A stretch of 64,000 bases of DNA from Oscillatoria princeps RMCB-10 (GTDB taxonomy: Bacteria; Cyanobacteriota; Cyanobacteriia; Cyanobacteriales; Oscillatoriaceae): NCBI GenBank assembly GCA_019359235.1, contig JAHHHT010000001.1, forward strand, positions 517,757 to 581,756. The letters are read 5' to 3'. Below the pieces are notes generated by a model, which searched no databases, had not been told where the DNA came from, and saw only the letters and a list, made by a program, of their open reading frames with translations. This document shows positions 9,468-19,009 of this stretch, piece after piece. The translations under genes were made by a program, and so were the position numbers. The first letter of the stretch is position 1. Each line of letters begins with the position of its first letter.

Positions 9468-9887
9468 TTAGATTTCATATTTAACTTCAGCCCCGGAATT
9501 GATACTGAAAAACTTGCCAACAGCCTGACGCAATTGTGCGGCGTCAAATGGCTTGGTTAAATATTCTGTCGCCCCGGCAAGGCGTCCTTGCACCTTGTCG
9601 AAGAGTCCGTCACGAGCCGCCAGCATAATAACCGGCAGATTTTGAAACTGCGGTAAGTTGCGCACCGTGCGGCAGAGTTCCAAGCCATCAATCCCCGGCA
9701 TTGAAACATCCAGTAACAAGCCCGAAATCTTCTCATGGTAAATTATCGACAAGGCATCTACTGCATTGTCTGCGACTAGAACCCGGCAGTCTCCTTCTAG
9801 GGTTCGTTTGATCAGTTCAAGCATGACAGCGCTATCATCCACTGCCAGAATTGTCGGGAAAGAATTCAAATTTGAAGGGAATTTCAA
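9468..9887 (-). CDS. Single-domain response regulator (CheY/PilH-like)
   Basis: 139 residues, one receiver domain: acidic pair in ILAVDDSAVM, acceptor Asp60 in GLLLDVSMPGIDG, and the Lys in EYLTKPF. There is no output domain, so it acts by protein contact as CheY or PilH does. It is a close paralogue of the receiver at 48186-48599; the block from VLVADNAVDALS to EYLTKPF is almost the same, with LELCRTVRNLPQFQNLPVIM identical. The start at 9887 is TTG with no strong ribosome-binding site, and no ATG precedes the receiver fold. It stands alone between convergent and divergent genes, away from the cluster that holds its paralogue. Confidence 0.88.
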   Translation of the reverse strand: MKFPSNLNSFPTILAVDDSAVMLELIKRTLEGDCRVLVADNAVDALSIIYHEKISGLLLDVSMPGIDGLELCRTVRNLPQFQNLPVIMLAARDGLFDKVQGRLAGATEYLTKPFDAAQLRQAVGKFFSINSGAEVKYEI

Positions 9888-10773
9888 TCGCCGATAGGGA
9901 TTTATATCAAGTCCGGTGGCATCCTTATTGCAAAACTATTGTAGAGACAAGGGTTTATCGCGTCTCTCTACAATGCCGTCGCAACCGTTCATGATATCAC
10001 ACAAACGAATGCCGCAGCATTTATATATCATATCATGTCCGCTTGCATCGGTTTTGTGTACATACCCTTGTAGGGGCGGGTTCAGCCAAGATATTTCCGG
10101 CGAGCGAGCAGAATATGAATAAACCCGCCCCTACCCCCTCAGTACAACAACGGTGCTACCGGGCATGATATCATAGCAGATTCCCAGACACAATAAGTAT
10201 TCGCACGCACGGGCGACAGGGCTAGCGCCGGCCTCACCTCCTTTGGGTGTGGCCAGGGGCATGGGGAGGATAAATTTTCATTCTTTGCTTTAGTGGGACG
10301 CTCCCGAGATAGAAGAACCGCTCCCCCCAGCCGTGTCTGGATTGGAGGAGAATTCTCCCGAACCGCAGGAAAACTGATCGCGGCTCAAAAGCGGGCGCAC
10401 TGGCTAACGGCAAAAAAATTTAATATTTATTTAAATAAGCTTTAAAAAAGATTAAAAATGTAAAGATAGAAACACCCCTTCTCCGGGCATAATAGAGCTA
10501 GCAGGTTCTGGGTGCAGCCAGGTGTTTTAACCTGCGGGCAGCCAGGGGAAGGAGAAGTGGTATCGGGGAAGCGGCGGTTGGAACCGGCAGCAGGCAACGA
10601 TTGCACCGGTGCTTGAGAGGGAAACACTGTTGCTCGCTGGAAAACACTTCATGCTTGAGGCTTGACTGGAATCAAAACGCGATAATGCGGGTGGCGGACG
10701 CCTCTAAAAAAAGAAAAACTCAAATTCAAACACCGTCAAGTGCTTGCCCTGAAAAAGAGTGTGACACGTTCCG
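9888..10773. other. Intergenic region, repeats only
   Basis: It contains a short inverted repeat around TTGTAGAGACAAGGG / CTCTCTACAA (9938-9975) and a GGGGCGGGTT element (10069-10133). An AT-rich block (10410-10460) lies upstream of the kinase gene and may hold its promoter. No supported gene. Confidence 0.55.
10069..10133. repeat. TAGGGGCGGGTT...AACCCGCCCCTA inverted repeat
   Basis: The ends TAGGGGCGGGTTCA and AAACCCGCCCCTA enclose about 38 bp with an AAGATATTTC word. Related elements are at 47729-47785 and 48110-48172, and a half copy is near 18661-18680. Confidence 0.7.
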
Positions 10774-13700
10774 ATGGGGGAGGACAGCAGAAATATGAAA
10801 GCACGGTTGCAAAGGTCAGCATCCTACGGCGGGTGCGAGCCGCGACCCCGAAAAAAAGAACAGCAGTATCCCATCTGTGACGCTGGGTCTCAGGCAGACT
10901 TAGACGATCTAACTCGCCTAGCCGCTTACATGTGCTTTACGCCGGTGGCCTTCCTCAGCCTCAGCGATGGAAAGCAACAGGAGTTGTCCCGCACGCCAAG
11001 CTTCGCTATCGTGTCTGAGTTTGGCTGCCAGAAGAGTCAAGCCTACCGCTACCGGTCGGCGTGCTACCATACAAGCCAGCAATCTGACTTGCTGATTGTC
11101 CCGGACGTGGTAGCGGACGACTGCGCTGTCACACCCAAGGGAGCGAATCCGAAATCCGCCCTGCCTAGCGCTCGGGCGGAAGAGCTGAGGAAGGAAGGCA
11201 GCCAGCTGAGGTTTTACGCGGGATACCCGCTGACGGGTGCTGCCGGTGTGACGCTCGGGGTGCTGTCGGTGATGGATTACCAGCCAAGGGCTCTGAGCTG
11301 CGAGCAGCAGCAGGCTTTGCGGATTTTGAGCCGGCTGGCTGCTGAGCTACTGAGCTTCCGTGACGGTGCGGCTTTGAGCGTTCCCGGGAACGCCTTTGGC
11401 TCTGGCGCTGCAGCCAACGAGCACACCGACCCCGCTCCAGAGCCAGAAGAGGGCCTGAAAACGGCACTGTCGAATCAGACCGGTGCGATTTACCGTAAGG
11501 GGTGCCGCTGCAGGACGTGGGGCATCGAGTTCATCAGCGATACCATCCTAGAGATTTGCGGATATCCAGCCGAGGAACTGATGGCGGGAGATGGCCGCAC
11601 CTTGGCCAGTCTAATTCATCCAGAAGACCGGCAGCGGGTGCGGTCGCAGCGCTGGAGCTGCTCAGGCGGGCCATACTCCACAGACTATCGCCTGATTCAC
11701 GCCGATGGCACTGTGAGGTGGGTGCGGGATCTCGCCGTCAGTCTCACCCCCGATCGAGAGGTGAAAGGCTGCGTCGGGAAGTCGCTTTTCGGCGTCATCT
11801 TTGATATCAGTGAGCGCGGAGAGATGGAGGAGAGCAACTGCAAACAAACCCACCGGCAGATGGTCAGCATATTGGACAGCATCAGCGATGCCTTTTTTAC
11901 CCTGGATCGGGACTGGCGCTTCACCTGTTTGAACTCGCAAGCCGAAGTGCTTTGGTGTCAAACAAGGGATGAGTTAATGGGCAAGTGTATCTGGGACTTG
12001 TTCCCAGACAAGACCGGCAGCTCCTGCGGAGCCCGCACGGAAAGGACTTTCCGCGTCCAGTTGGAGCGGTCGGCATCGCTTGCAGTTCCGGTTGAGTTCG
12101 AGACGCTGCACCCTCCGGCGGGAATTTGGCTGGAAGTGCGAGTCCGTCCTTACCCGGATGGGCTGTCTGTCATTTGCCGGGACGTGACTGACAGAAAATC
12201 TGGCTCGGCGGGGGAGCGGTCCAGCCTGTGGGCTTTGTGCGCGGCGGTGGGGATGGCGCTGGCGCAAGGCGGCGCTTTGCCAGACGTCCTCAAACGCTGC
12301 ACCAGCGCTGCGGTCGAGCATTTAGAGGCGGCAGGCGCTCGCATCTGGACATTTAACCCCACCGCCAACCGGCTAGAACTGGAGGCCACAAGCGGCGAGC
12401 CGACACGCCCTGAAGACACCGAGGGAGAAACCTCAATCGTCGATTTCATTGCCAGCAACCGGCTGCCGGTGAGCGGTCAGCTGCGAGTGGTGAGCGGCAA
12501 ACTGAGAACGGTTAGCAGCAGTGGCCTGTCCCCGGGGGCGGGCACGGGGGCGGGCCCCCACACCCTTTACCCCTCACAAACCCGTGCCAGCTGGGGCGGG
12601 CACGGGGGCACCGGCACTACAGCGAAAAACTATTTTACAGGCTACCCCCTGATTGTGGAGGAGCGGTTGGTGGGGGTAATGGCTGTGTACAGCTGCCTGC
12701 CGGTGACAGAAGAGGTTCGCAACCTGCTGGAGTGGGTGGCCAATAGCATCGCGGTCGCCATTGATCGCTGCTGGGCGCGGGAAGCTCTCCTCAAACGCCG
12801 AGAAGGCTTGCTTTTCCGTCTGGCCAGCCAGATCCGCAACTCCCTCGACCTCAACACTATCTTGGAAACGGCGGTCTGCGAGATCCGCAACCTGTTGCAG
12901 ATTGACAGATGTCATTTCCTGTGGTATTTGCCGCACCCTGAAAGTCCGAGCCTGATGGTCACCCATGAAGCCCGTTCCGCTGATTTGCCGAGTCTGCTGA
13001 GCGACTGTCCGCCGCAGCACTTTGACTGTTTAGCTCGCAGAATCCAGAATCTGGAACTGCTGCGAGTCGATGACTTGCCGCAGGCAACCGAGTTGGATCG
13101 GAACACTCACCTGCTTTTGAAAAGTTTGGGCATGACGTCTCAGCTGCTGCTGCCCCTGGAGACGCGCTCTGGCCAACTCGGTGCGGTGGTCTGCAGCCAC
13201 TGCAGCGGTCCGCGCCCCTGGAGCGACAGCGAGGTGGAGCTGCTGCAAGCGGTGGTCAACCAGCTGGCGATCGCGATTGACCAAGCGGAACTCTACGCCC
13301 AAACCCATGCCGCTGCTCTGGCGGCTCAAACCCAAGCGCAACAGCTGAGTGAGGCGCTGCACAATCTCAAGCAAACTCAAGCTCAGCTGGTTCAGAGCGA
13401 GAAGATGTCCAGCCTTGGCCAAATGGTGGCCGGTGTCGCCCACGAGATTAACAATCCGGTCAATTTCATCTACGGCAACCTCACCTACGCCAATAACTAC
13501 ATCCAAGACATCCTGGGGCTGTTAAAACTCTACCAGCAGCACTATCCGGCTCCAGTGCTGGAAATTCAAGAGCGGGTTGAGGAGATGGACTTGGAATTCC
13601 TGATCGAGGACCTGCCTAAAATCCTCTCCTCAATGGAGATGGGAGCTGACCGCATCCGGCAGATCGTTCTGTCGCTGCGCAACTTCTCCCGCCTCGACGA

Positions 13701-14226
13701 GGCAGAAAAGAAATCTGTGGATATCCATGAAGGCATCGACAATACGCTGCTGATTTTGCACAACCGCTTGAAGCCGAAAGGGAAGAGTGCTGGCATTCAG
13801 ATTGTTAAAGAGTACGGAGATATCCCTCGGGTCGAGTGCTACCCCGGCCAGCTCAATCAGGTGTTTATGAATATTCTCAGCAATGCCATAGACGCTCTGG
13901 AAAGTCAAAGCGACCCCCGAACCGTCACTATCCGCACCGAGGTGACAGACGCCGCCGATGAGGGTGGGTCGCCCCGCAGCTCAGCAGGCAGTGGAAAACA
14001 GGTGGTGATTCGGATTCGGGACAACGGGCCTGGAATGACGGAAAATGTCAAGCAGCATTTGTTTGACCCCTTCTTTACCACCAAGCCGGTTGGCAAAGGC
14101 ACCGGTCTGGGGCTGTCAATTAGCTACCAGATCGTGGTGGAGAAACATGGCGGCTCCCTCAAGTGTTTTTCAGAGCTAGGGCAGGGTTCAGAGTTCTCGA
14201 TTCAAATTCCCATGCGCTGGAAGTAA
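10774..14226 (+). CDS. Multisensor histidine kinase (GAF, PAS, PAS, GAF, GAF, HisKA, HATPase)
   Basis: 1150 residues, soluble, with no membrane segment. The order is an N-terminal GAF (about 45-205: LTRLAAYMCFTPVAFLSL), a PAS (about 245-350), a second PAS (about 360-475: LDSISDAFFTLDRDWRFT), a GAF (about 490-665), another GAF (about 685-850), and a coiled coil. The kinase H-box is GVAHEINNPVNFI (His890), in the class of MSSLGQMVAGVAHEINNP kinases. The HATPase domain has N-box ILSNAIDAL, G1 RDNGPGM, an F-box and G2 [13 protein letters not shown]. No receiver is fused, so its partner is encoded elsewhere or is the receiver gene next door; the latter is speculative. A Gly/Ser-rich insertion in the first long GAF (about residues 565-630) contains GC-rich palindromic repeats (12526-12560, 12580-12615). 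A second in-frame ATG lies seven codons downstream (10795). Confidence 0.9.
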   Translation: MGEDSRNMKARLQRSASYGGCEPRPRKKEQQYPICDAGSQADLDDLTRLAAYMCFTPVAFLSLSDGKQQELSRTPSFAIVSEFGCQKSQAYRYRSACYHTSQQSDLLIVPDVVADDCAVTPKGANPKSALPSARAEELRKEGSQLRFYAGYPLTGAAGVTLGVLSVMDYQPRALSCEQQQALRILSRLAAELLSFRDGAALSVPGNAFGSGAAANEHTDPAPEPEEGLKTALSNQTGAIYRKGCRCRTWGIEFISDTILEICGYPAEELMAGDGRTLASLIHPEDRQRVRSQRWSCSGGPYSTDYRLIHADGTVRWVRDLAVSLTPDREVKGCVGKSLFGVIFDISERGEMEESNCKQTHRQMVSILDSISDAFFTLDRDWRFTCLNSQAEVLWCQTRDELMGKCIWDLFPDKTGSSCGARTERTFRVQLERSASLAVPVEFETLHPPAGIWLEVRVRPYPDGLSVICRDVTDRKSGSAGERSSLWALCAAVGMALAQGGALPDVLKRCTSAAVEHLEAAGARIWTFNPTANRLELEATSGEPTRPEDTEGETSIVDFIASNRLPVSGQLRVVSGKLRTVSSSGLSPGAGTGAGPHTLYPSQTRASWGGHGGTGTTAKNYFTGYPLIVEERLVGVMAVYSCLPVTEEVRNLLEWVANSIAVAIDRCWAREALLKRREGLLFRLASQIRNSLDLNTILETAVCEIRNLLQIDRCHFLWYLPHPESPSLMVTHEARSADLPSLLSDCPPQHFDCLARRIQNLELLRVDDLPQATELDRNTHLLLKSLGMTSQLLLPLETRSGQLGAVVCSHCSGPRPWSDSEVELLQAVVNQLAIAIDQAELYAQTHAAALAAQTQAQQLSEALHNLKQTQAQLVQSEKMSSLGQMVAGVAHEINNPVNFIYGNLTYANNYIQDILGLLKLYQQHYPAPVLEIQERVEEMDLEFLIEDLPKILSSMEMGADRIRQIVLSLRNFSRLDEAEKKSVDIHEGIDNTLLILHNRLKPKGKSAGIQIVKEYGDIPRVECYPGQLNQVFMNILSNAIDALESQSDPRTVTIRTEVTDAADEGGSPRSSAGSGKQVVIRIRDNGPGMTENVKQHLFDPFFTTKPVGKGTGLGLSISYQIVVEKHGGSLKCFSELGQGSEFSIQIPMRWK

Positions 14227-15483
14227 CAATCGAACTTCCGCCGCGAGGAACCCGGGACACGTTTGCCTGGCTATTGCCGGCAAGACGCTTTTTTCCCCCA
14301 TCCCCCCGGAACGCCCATCCGTTCTACAGTCCGCTGCCGGCCCCAGTTTTCTTTGATGTGGGCCTAAGCTGCTGCGGGGGACTGTCGCCTGCGCACTCCG
14401 CGCCGTTAGCAAGCTCCGTAAGGAGCGGTGGGCTGCGTCAGCAGCTAGCACGCTAACGGATGCCGCTGCCCAACTGGGCTGCCGGCTCTGGGCCGGTAAG
14501 CCTGTCCCACAACCTCAACACCTGCAGCTTCCCGCAGCTTCCGCACCGCGGCTTCTCATCTGCTGTATAATTTGTTGCCAACCCTGTGCCGCGCAATTTC
14601 TCACACAATTCTAAAGAAGCGTCCGGACTTAGCGCTTAGGGGCTATAGCTATAGAGGAGAGCCGCTTAGCCCAGTTAGGAGCTTCAGGCGTCGCCAAAGG
14701 CTGAGATAAAGTAAGAGTTCTGATTTTTGGAGTTAAAATTATAATTACTAATTTTAAAGTCAGAAGTCATAATTCATCCCGACGTTCCCAGTCGCCAGTA
14801 TCGAGTCGCAGTTCTTAAAAGGGACTGCACTGCAACCGCAAGACAGCCGAGATGATTTTCGCCCTTACAGAGCGGCCCAGCCACTCTGCACTCAAGCTTC
14901 AGGGTGCCAGGGCGGGCTGTGGCAGGTCAGGGGGGTCAGGGGTGGAGGCGATCTGCACTTCTCACTCTTGAGTGGTGGTATAGGCGCGTCTAAATGATTC
15001 CCGCAAGCGCGGCAGGGGCAGCCACGGCGGGACTGCAGGTGCAGGAATTGCCCACAGGATTTAGACGCGCTCTACACCAGGGTCTTTTAATGCTGCGGTT
15101 CAGAGCGACCCACGTTTAAATCATTGGGTTGGCCTGCGATAATTATCTTTATTGTCCCATCTGTACGCTATCAGGGGAATAAGACAAAAGGCAATTCGCA
15201 AAAGTCAAGCTAAAATTATTTATTCCGGCAGATTCGGCGCGAATCGGGGCCTGAACCATCGCAAATTTTCAGAAAAATCTCGGTTTTCTCTCTCTCCCCC
15301 TCTATCGATTTTAGCTTGTAAATTTTAGATTGAGGGTGCCGGCTATGCGGAGCGCTAGCGTTAGCGCACTTGCGCACTCCGCGCCGCTAGCTGAGTGACG
15401 CTGCGGCATCGCGCTTTGCGCTCAGGCCCGCCGACCGGTTAAGTTTTATAAAAGAAGAAACGTTCAGGATAGGGACATTGCTA
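14227..15483. other. Intergenic region, 1.25 kb, repeats only
   Basis: No gene is supported. It has hairpin-rich repeat DNA at 14382-14460 and 15345-15425 (GCGCTAGC..GCGCACTCCGCGCC words). An isolated TATAAT at 14566-14571 lacks a convincing -35. An AT-rich stretch lies at 14715-14775, an E1 element at 14979-15074, and a purine-rich ribosome-binding region sits ahead of cheR. Confidence 0.55.
14979..15074. repeat. MITE-like element, E1 family, undisturbed copy
   Basis: The ends are TATAGGCGCGTCTAAATG and ATTTAGACGCGCTCTA, and it is 96 bp long. It provides the empty-site comparison for the interrupted copy at 4843-5079. Confidence 0.75.
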
Positions 15484-17160
15484 ATGAATGATGCTATAAT
15501 AAACAAATTGGCCAAGCTGATCGGCTCCCAAACCGGCTTGAACATCCGAGAGCAAGATAGGGACGCTTTGCGCAAGAAGATTTGGACTCGGATGAAGACG
15601 CTGAAATTATCCGCAGAGGAGGAGTATTACAACCTGTTAGAGGCGGTAACTGTCCCGAAGAATGGGCAAGATGCGTGTGCTAGCGAATGCGAATGGAAGG
15701 AACTGACACTGCTGCTGACCACCAGCGAGAGTTATTTCTTTCGCGATCGAGGACAGTTCAGGCTGCTGCAAAATCAGATTTTACCAGAATTAATCGAACG
15801 CCAAAAACTAGCTCGCAGCTTGCGGATATGGAGTGCGGGCTGCTCCACTGGGGAAGAGCCATACTCTCTGGCCATTCTCGTTCAAGAGATGATTCCCGAC
15901 TGGGAACAGTGGCAGATTTTGATTTTAGGAACAGATATTAATCAAAGCAACATTGAGAAGGCAACCCGAGGGATTTACAATTCTTGGTCATTTCGTTTGG
16001 TAGATACAGATTTACAGAGACGGTATTTTTATGACCGCCAAACAGAATGGGAAATCGGGGAACAAATTCGCCGGATGGTGACATTTCGTTATGGCAATTT
16101 AGTGCAGGATCAGTTCCCTTCCCAGGCTGCCGGCGTCTGCAATATGGATCTGATTATCTGCCGGAATGTGTTTGTGTACTTTGACTCCCAGGCGATCTCA
16201 ACTGTCTTGGACAAATTTTACAGCACGCTCAAACCGGGAGGATATCTGATCACCGCCCATGCTGAACTGTACGGCCAGCAGCTGGGGCGGCTGCGGGCCA
16301 AGGTGTTTCCGGAATCAGTAGTGTATCAGCGGCGTGAGGATTGGCCGGTGGAAACAGGCTTAGCTGGGCCAAAGCTTGGCCTGTGGCCTGGAGAATCGCA
16401 CTCGCGCCGCAGTGCGAGCAACCGCCAGCAAGCCGGCACAGACCGGGCGGCGCTCGGTCGCCCAATGCCTGGAGAATCGCCTCAGCTGCGCAGCCGAGTA
16501 CCGGCACCATCCTCAACACACCCTGCTTTTTCCAGTGACCAGGCGAATTTGTTGCCCAATGGGCAACAAAAACCCATTGAGGCAGCCACTCCGATTGCGC
16601 GATCCGCCGTCGGGGGCTCTTTTGTGCCGGCGGATGCCACCGTGTCGTCGCAGAGCGCACACAAGCTCCTGAGTGAGGCGCAAACCCTTTTCCAAAAAGA
16701 AGCCTACCGTGAGGCGATTCAAAAAGCAAAACAAGCAATCGCTCTGCAACCGGGCCATTTTGGTGCCTATTACCTGATGGCGCAGGCCCACGCCAATTTA
16801 GGGGAATATGACAAAGCAAAGCAAGCCACTCAGCAGGCAATTCAAATCAACTCTCTCTCAGCCGATCCTTACTACCTGTTAGCGCACATCGCTGAAGAAC
16901 AGGGAGACATTCAAGCTGCCAAAATGTTTTTTAAGCGAATTATTTATCTCTCTCCTTCTTCTATCTTTGCCTATCTTGAACTGGCTTCTCTGTACGAGCG
17001 AGAAGGGGATATGCCCAGAGCCAATAAAATGCGCACGACAGCTTTTGAGCTGCTCAAGGGATTGCCCCCAGATGCTACCCTAGAACAGCACAGCCAGCTG
17101 AGAGCCAGTGAATTGCTGCTGTACGTCCAAAAAATGCTGAGAAATCATCAATCTAAGTAG
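15484..17160 (+). CDS. cheR: CheR-type chemoreceptor methyltransferase with C-terminal TPRs
   Basis: 558 residues. The N-terminal helical CheR domain (about 1-85) is followed by the SAM-dependent methyltransferase fold with RIWSAGCSTGEEPYSLAI (SAM-binding loop near residue 119), LGTDINQSNIEKA and LIICRNVFVYFD. It methylates Glu residues of MCPs during adaptation. A Pro/Ser-rich linker (about 285-390) leads to at least three TPR units (about 397-540), which in CheR-TPR proteins mediate partner contacts. ATG 15484 is preferred over the TTG at 15478 because an AGGATAGGG ribosome-binding sequence precedes it. It is the first gene of cluster 1, with cheW, three mcp, cheA and cheB following on the same strand. 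The linker contains a palindromic repeat (16548-16570) that recurs in cheB. Confidence 0.92.
   Translation: MNDAIINKLAKLIGSQTGLNIREQDRDALRKKIWTRMKTLKLSAEEEYYNLLEAVTVPKNGQDACASECEWKELTLLLTTSESYFFRDRGQFRLLQNQILPELIERQKLARSLRIWSAGCSTGEEPYSLAILVQEMIPDWEQWQILILGTDINQSNIEKATRGIYNSWSFRLVDTDLQRRYFYDRQTEWEIGEQIRRMVTFRYGNLVQDQFPSQAAGVCNMDLIICRNVFVYFDSQAISTVLDKFYSTLKPGGYLITAHAELYGQQLGRLRAKVFPESVVYQRREDWPVETGLAGPKLGLWPGESHSRRSASNRQQAGTDRAALGRPMPGESPQLRSRVPAPSSTHPAFSSDQANLLPNGQQKPIEAATPIARSAVGGSFVPADATVSSQSAHKLLSEAQTLFQKEAYREAIQKAKQAIALQPGHFGAYYLMAQAHANLGEYDKAKQATQQAIQINSLSADPYYLLAHIAEEQGDIQAAKMFFKRIIYLSPSSIFAYLELASLYEREGDMPRANKMRTTAFELLKGLPPDATLEQHSQLRASELLLYVQKMLRNHQSK
16548..16570. repeat. Intragenic palindrome in the cheR linker
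   Basis: The arms TTTGTTGCCCA and TGGGCAACAAA surround one central base. The same palindrome lies in the linker of cheB (29472-29494), where it is translated in a different frame (LPNGQQ here, CCPLGNK there). Confidence 0.8.
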
Positions 17161-17512
17161 ACAGAGCAAATAAAATCTAAACTAGACCTCTCGCCGGCTC
17201 CCTTCCAGGGTAAAACAGGAGTGTGGGGCATCACCCTCGCCCCTCTCCCCTTTCCCTTGAGCGGCCTTGCGTTGGGTGCGTTCTGCTCTCGGACGAGCCC
17301 TCACCTGACGTCGGCACGTGCAGCGGCTCCCCTTCCGCCCCCCGGGGGAACAGCAGGCGCAAATTAAATGCTCGACAGCTAAACCTCGGGCTCTCCCCCC
17401 AGTTGATAGCATTTGGGTAAAAAGGTGGCTTGTCCGCAAATTCAGCGGAGAGCTTTTTAGGAAAAGATATTTTATAAGATTTCTTACCTCAACACTTTTA
17501 CTAGGGCCACAT
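17161..17512. other. Intergenic region between cheR and cheW
   Basis: 352 bp of C-rich and mixed sequence followed by an AT-rich end (17445-17500). No gene, clear promoter or terminator is seen. Confidence 0.5.
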
Positions 17513-18583
17513 ATGGAACCCAAACCCTATCTTATATTCAGTCTCAATGGCAGCCGGTATGGTGTGGAAGCGTCCGGCGTCCAGGAAGTTTTCTTTTTGC
17601 CGGAGCTGACGCCGGTGGCGGAGGCACCCCCGGACATTGTGGGAGTCGTCAATCTGCGAGGCAATATTTTGCCGGTGATGGATCTGGAGCTGCGCCTCGG
17701 ACACCGAGCGCGGGAGTACCAGCTGACAGATAGCGCTATCGTCCTGGAGTTGCAAGGATTTCAGATTGGCATTATCGTCCATCAAGTCCACGAAGTGCAA
17801 GACCTCGCTCCAGAGGAGGCTACCGGAGAATTCTTTTACGGGCGAAAACTCCCAGCGCACTCCCACCATTTTGTGTCCGGCGTCGCTAAGGTGGCGGGTG
17901 GGATCGTGATGCTGCTCAACCACGAGAATTTAATCCGGTATTCAGAAGCTGTTGAGCCGATAATCCGCGACGAAAGTGCTGGCAGTTTCGCCGCTAGCGA
18001 GAACTACTCCAAAGAGTCTGAAGCTGTCCAGCGAGCGCCTCATGTTTTTTGCCCCCACGCAACACCCGAGGAACGGGCTATATTTCGGGAGCGGGCCGAA
18101 AATATCATGCGGTCAACAGACCAGCAGGATTTTGCCGGCCTGATCCCGCTGGCTATTATTGGGCTGCAGGGAGAATACTTTGGACTGGAACTGGAGATGG
18201 TGCGGGAGTTTACCGACATCCGCAAAGTCACTCCTATCCCCTGCACACCGGCGCATATTGTCGGCAATATGAATTTGCGGGGCGAGATTGTGACGCTGGT
18301 GGATATTCGCAGTTTGTTAAACTTGCCGCTCACCGGCATCACCCAGGCATCCAAGGCAATGGTGATTCATATCGAGGATGTGGTGGCCGGTGTGACTGTG
18401 GATGAAGTGTTCGATGTCATGTACCTGCACCCAGAGCAGATTAAGCCGATTCCCACAGCCGTCCACTCCGCAAATGATGAATACCTGCGAGGTACGGCTC
18501 CCTACGGGGACAAGATGATGACGCTTCTGGATATGCCCAAAATTCTCACCAAAGGGGAGTTGACTGTCAGTGAGGAAGTTTAA
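17513..18583 (+). CDS. cheW: Double-domain CheW coupling protein
   Basis: 356 residues with two CheW folds. The first is about 1-150: YLIFSLNGSRYGVEASGVQEVFFLP, then VVNLRGNILPVMDLELRLG. The second is about 205-350: LIPLAIIGLQGEYFGLELEMVREFTD, then NMNLRGEIVTLVDIRSLLN. CheW bridges MCPs and CheA in the receptor array. Tandem CheW proteins are less common than single-domain ones and may cross-link array components. ATG at 17513 matches the start of the fold; the frame is open further upstream but the extra residues show no homology. It belongs to cluster 1. Confidence 0.9.
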   Translation: MEPKPYLIFSLNGSRYGVEASGVQEVFFLPELTPVAEAPPDIVGVVNLRGNILPVMDLELRLGHRAREYQLTDSAIVLELQGFQIGIIVHQVHEVQDLAPEEATGEFFYGRKLPAHSHHFVSGVAKVAGGIVMLLNHENLIRYSEAVEPIIRDESAGSFAASENYSKESEAVQRAPHVFCPHATPEERAIFRERAENIMRSTDQQDFAGLIPLAIIGLQGEYFGLELEMVREFTDIRKVTPIPCTPAHIVGNMNLRGEIVTLVDIRSLLNLPLTGITQASKAMVIHIEDVVAGVTVDEVFDVMYLHPEQIKPIPTAVHSANDEYLRGTAPYGDKMMTLLDMPKILTKGELTVSEEV

Positions 18584-19009
18584 TGGTTGGCTAGTGAGTG
18601 GGCAGCTAGATGAGGAGAGGGGGAGAAACTCTCATGCGTCTTTCTTCTTCCTTCTGCTGGTAGAGGCGGGTTTATTCCAGATGTTTGCTGGTAATCAAGG
18701 ATGTCTGTAACCCAGCCCCAACGTCAAGGACAGCGCTGGAGTCAGGACAGCTGGACAGCAATCGCCTGAAAGGCGGCTTCCTCTTTGCTGGGAGTGCGAG
18801 CTAGGCTAGGCTATGATCAAGAAATTCTTGTTTCATCCTCCCGCTTTCCTCCTTCATGCTTTGACTCGCTTCCCTTCCTTGTGGTTAGCAAAGTTTAATC
18901 TGCCGGTCAATTCAAACACGGGCCCTGGTAAATTCCCGAATTGATGCCGGTGATAGCGCCCGCTTGATTTTTGTTTAAGTCTTGTAGCGAACTCAGAGGT
19001 CAGTTCTTT
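18584..19009. other. Intergenic region before the first mcp
   Basis: 426 bp. It has a half copy of the GGCGGGTTTATTCCAGAT repeat near 18664-18685 and a long weak inverted repeat around CAAGAAATTCTTG (18829-18841). No gene is seen. Confidence 0.5.

Noticed and set aside
14566..14571. TATAAT as a promoter
   Set aside because: There is no -35 box at a suitable distance and no gene directly downstream.
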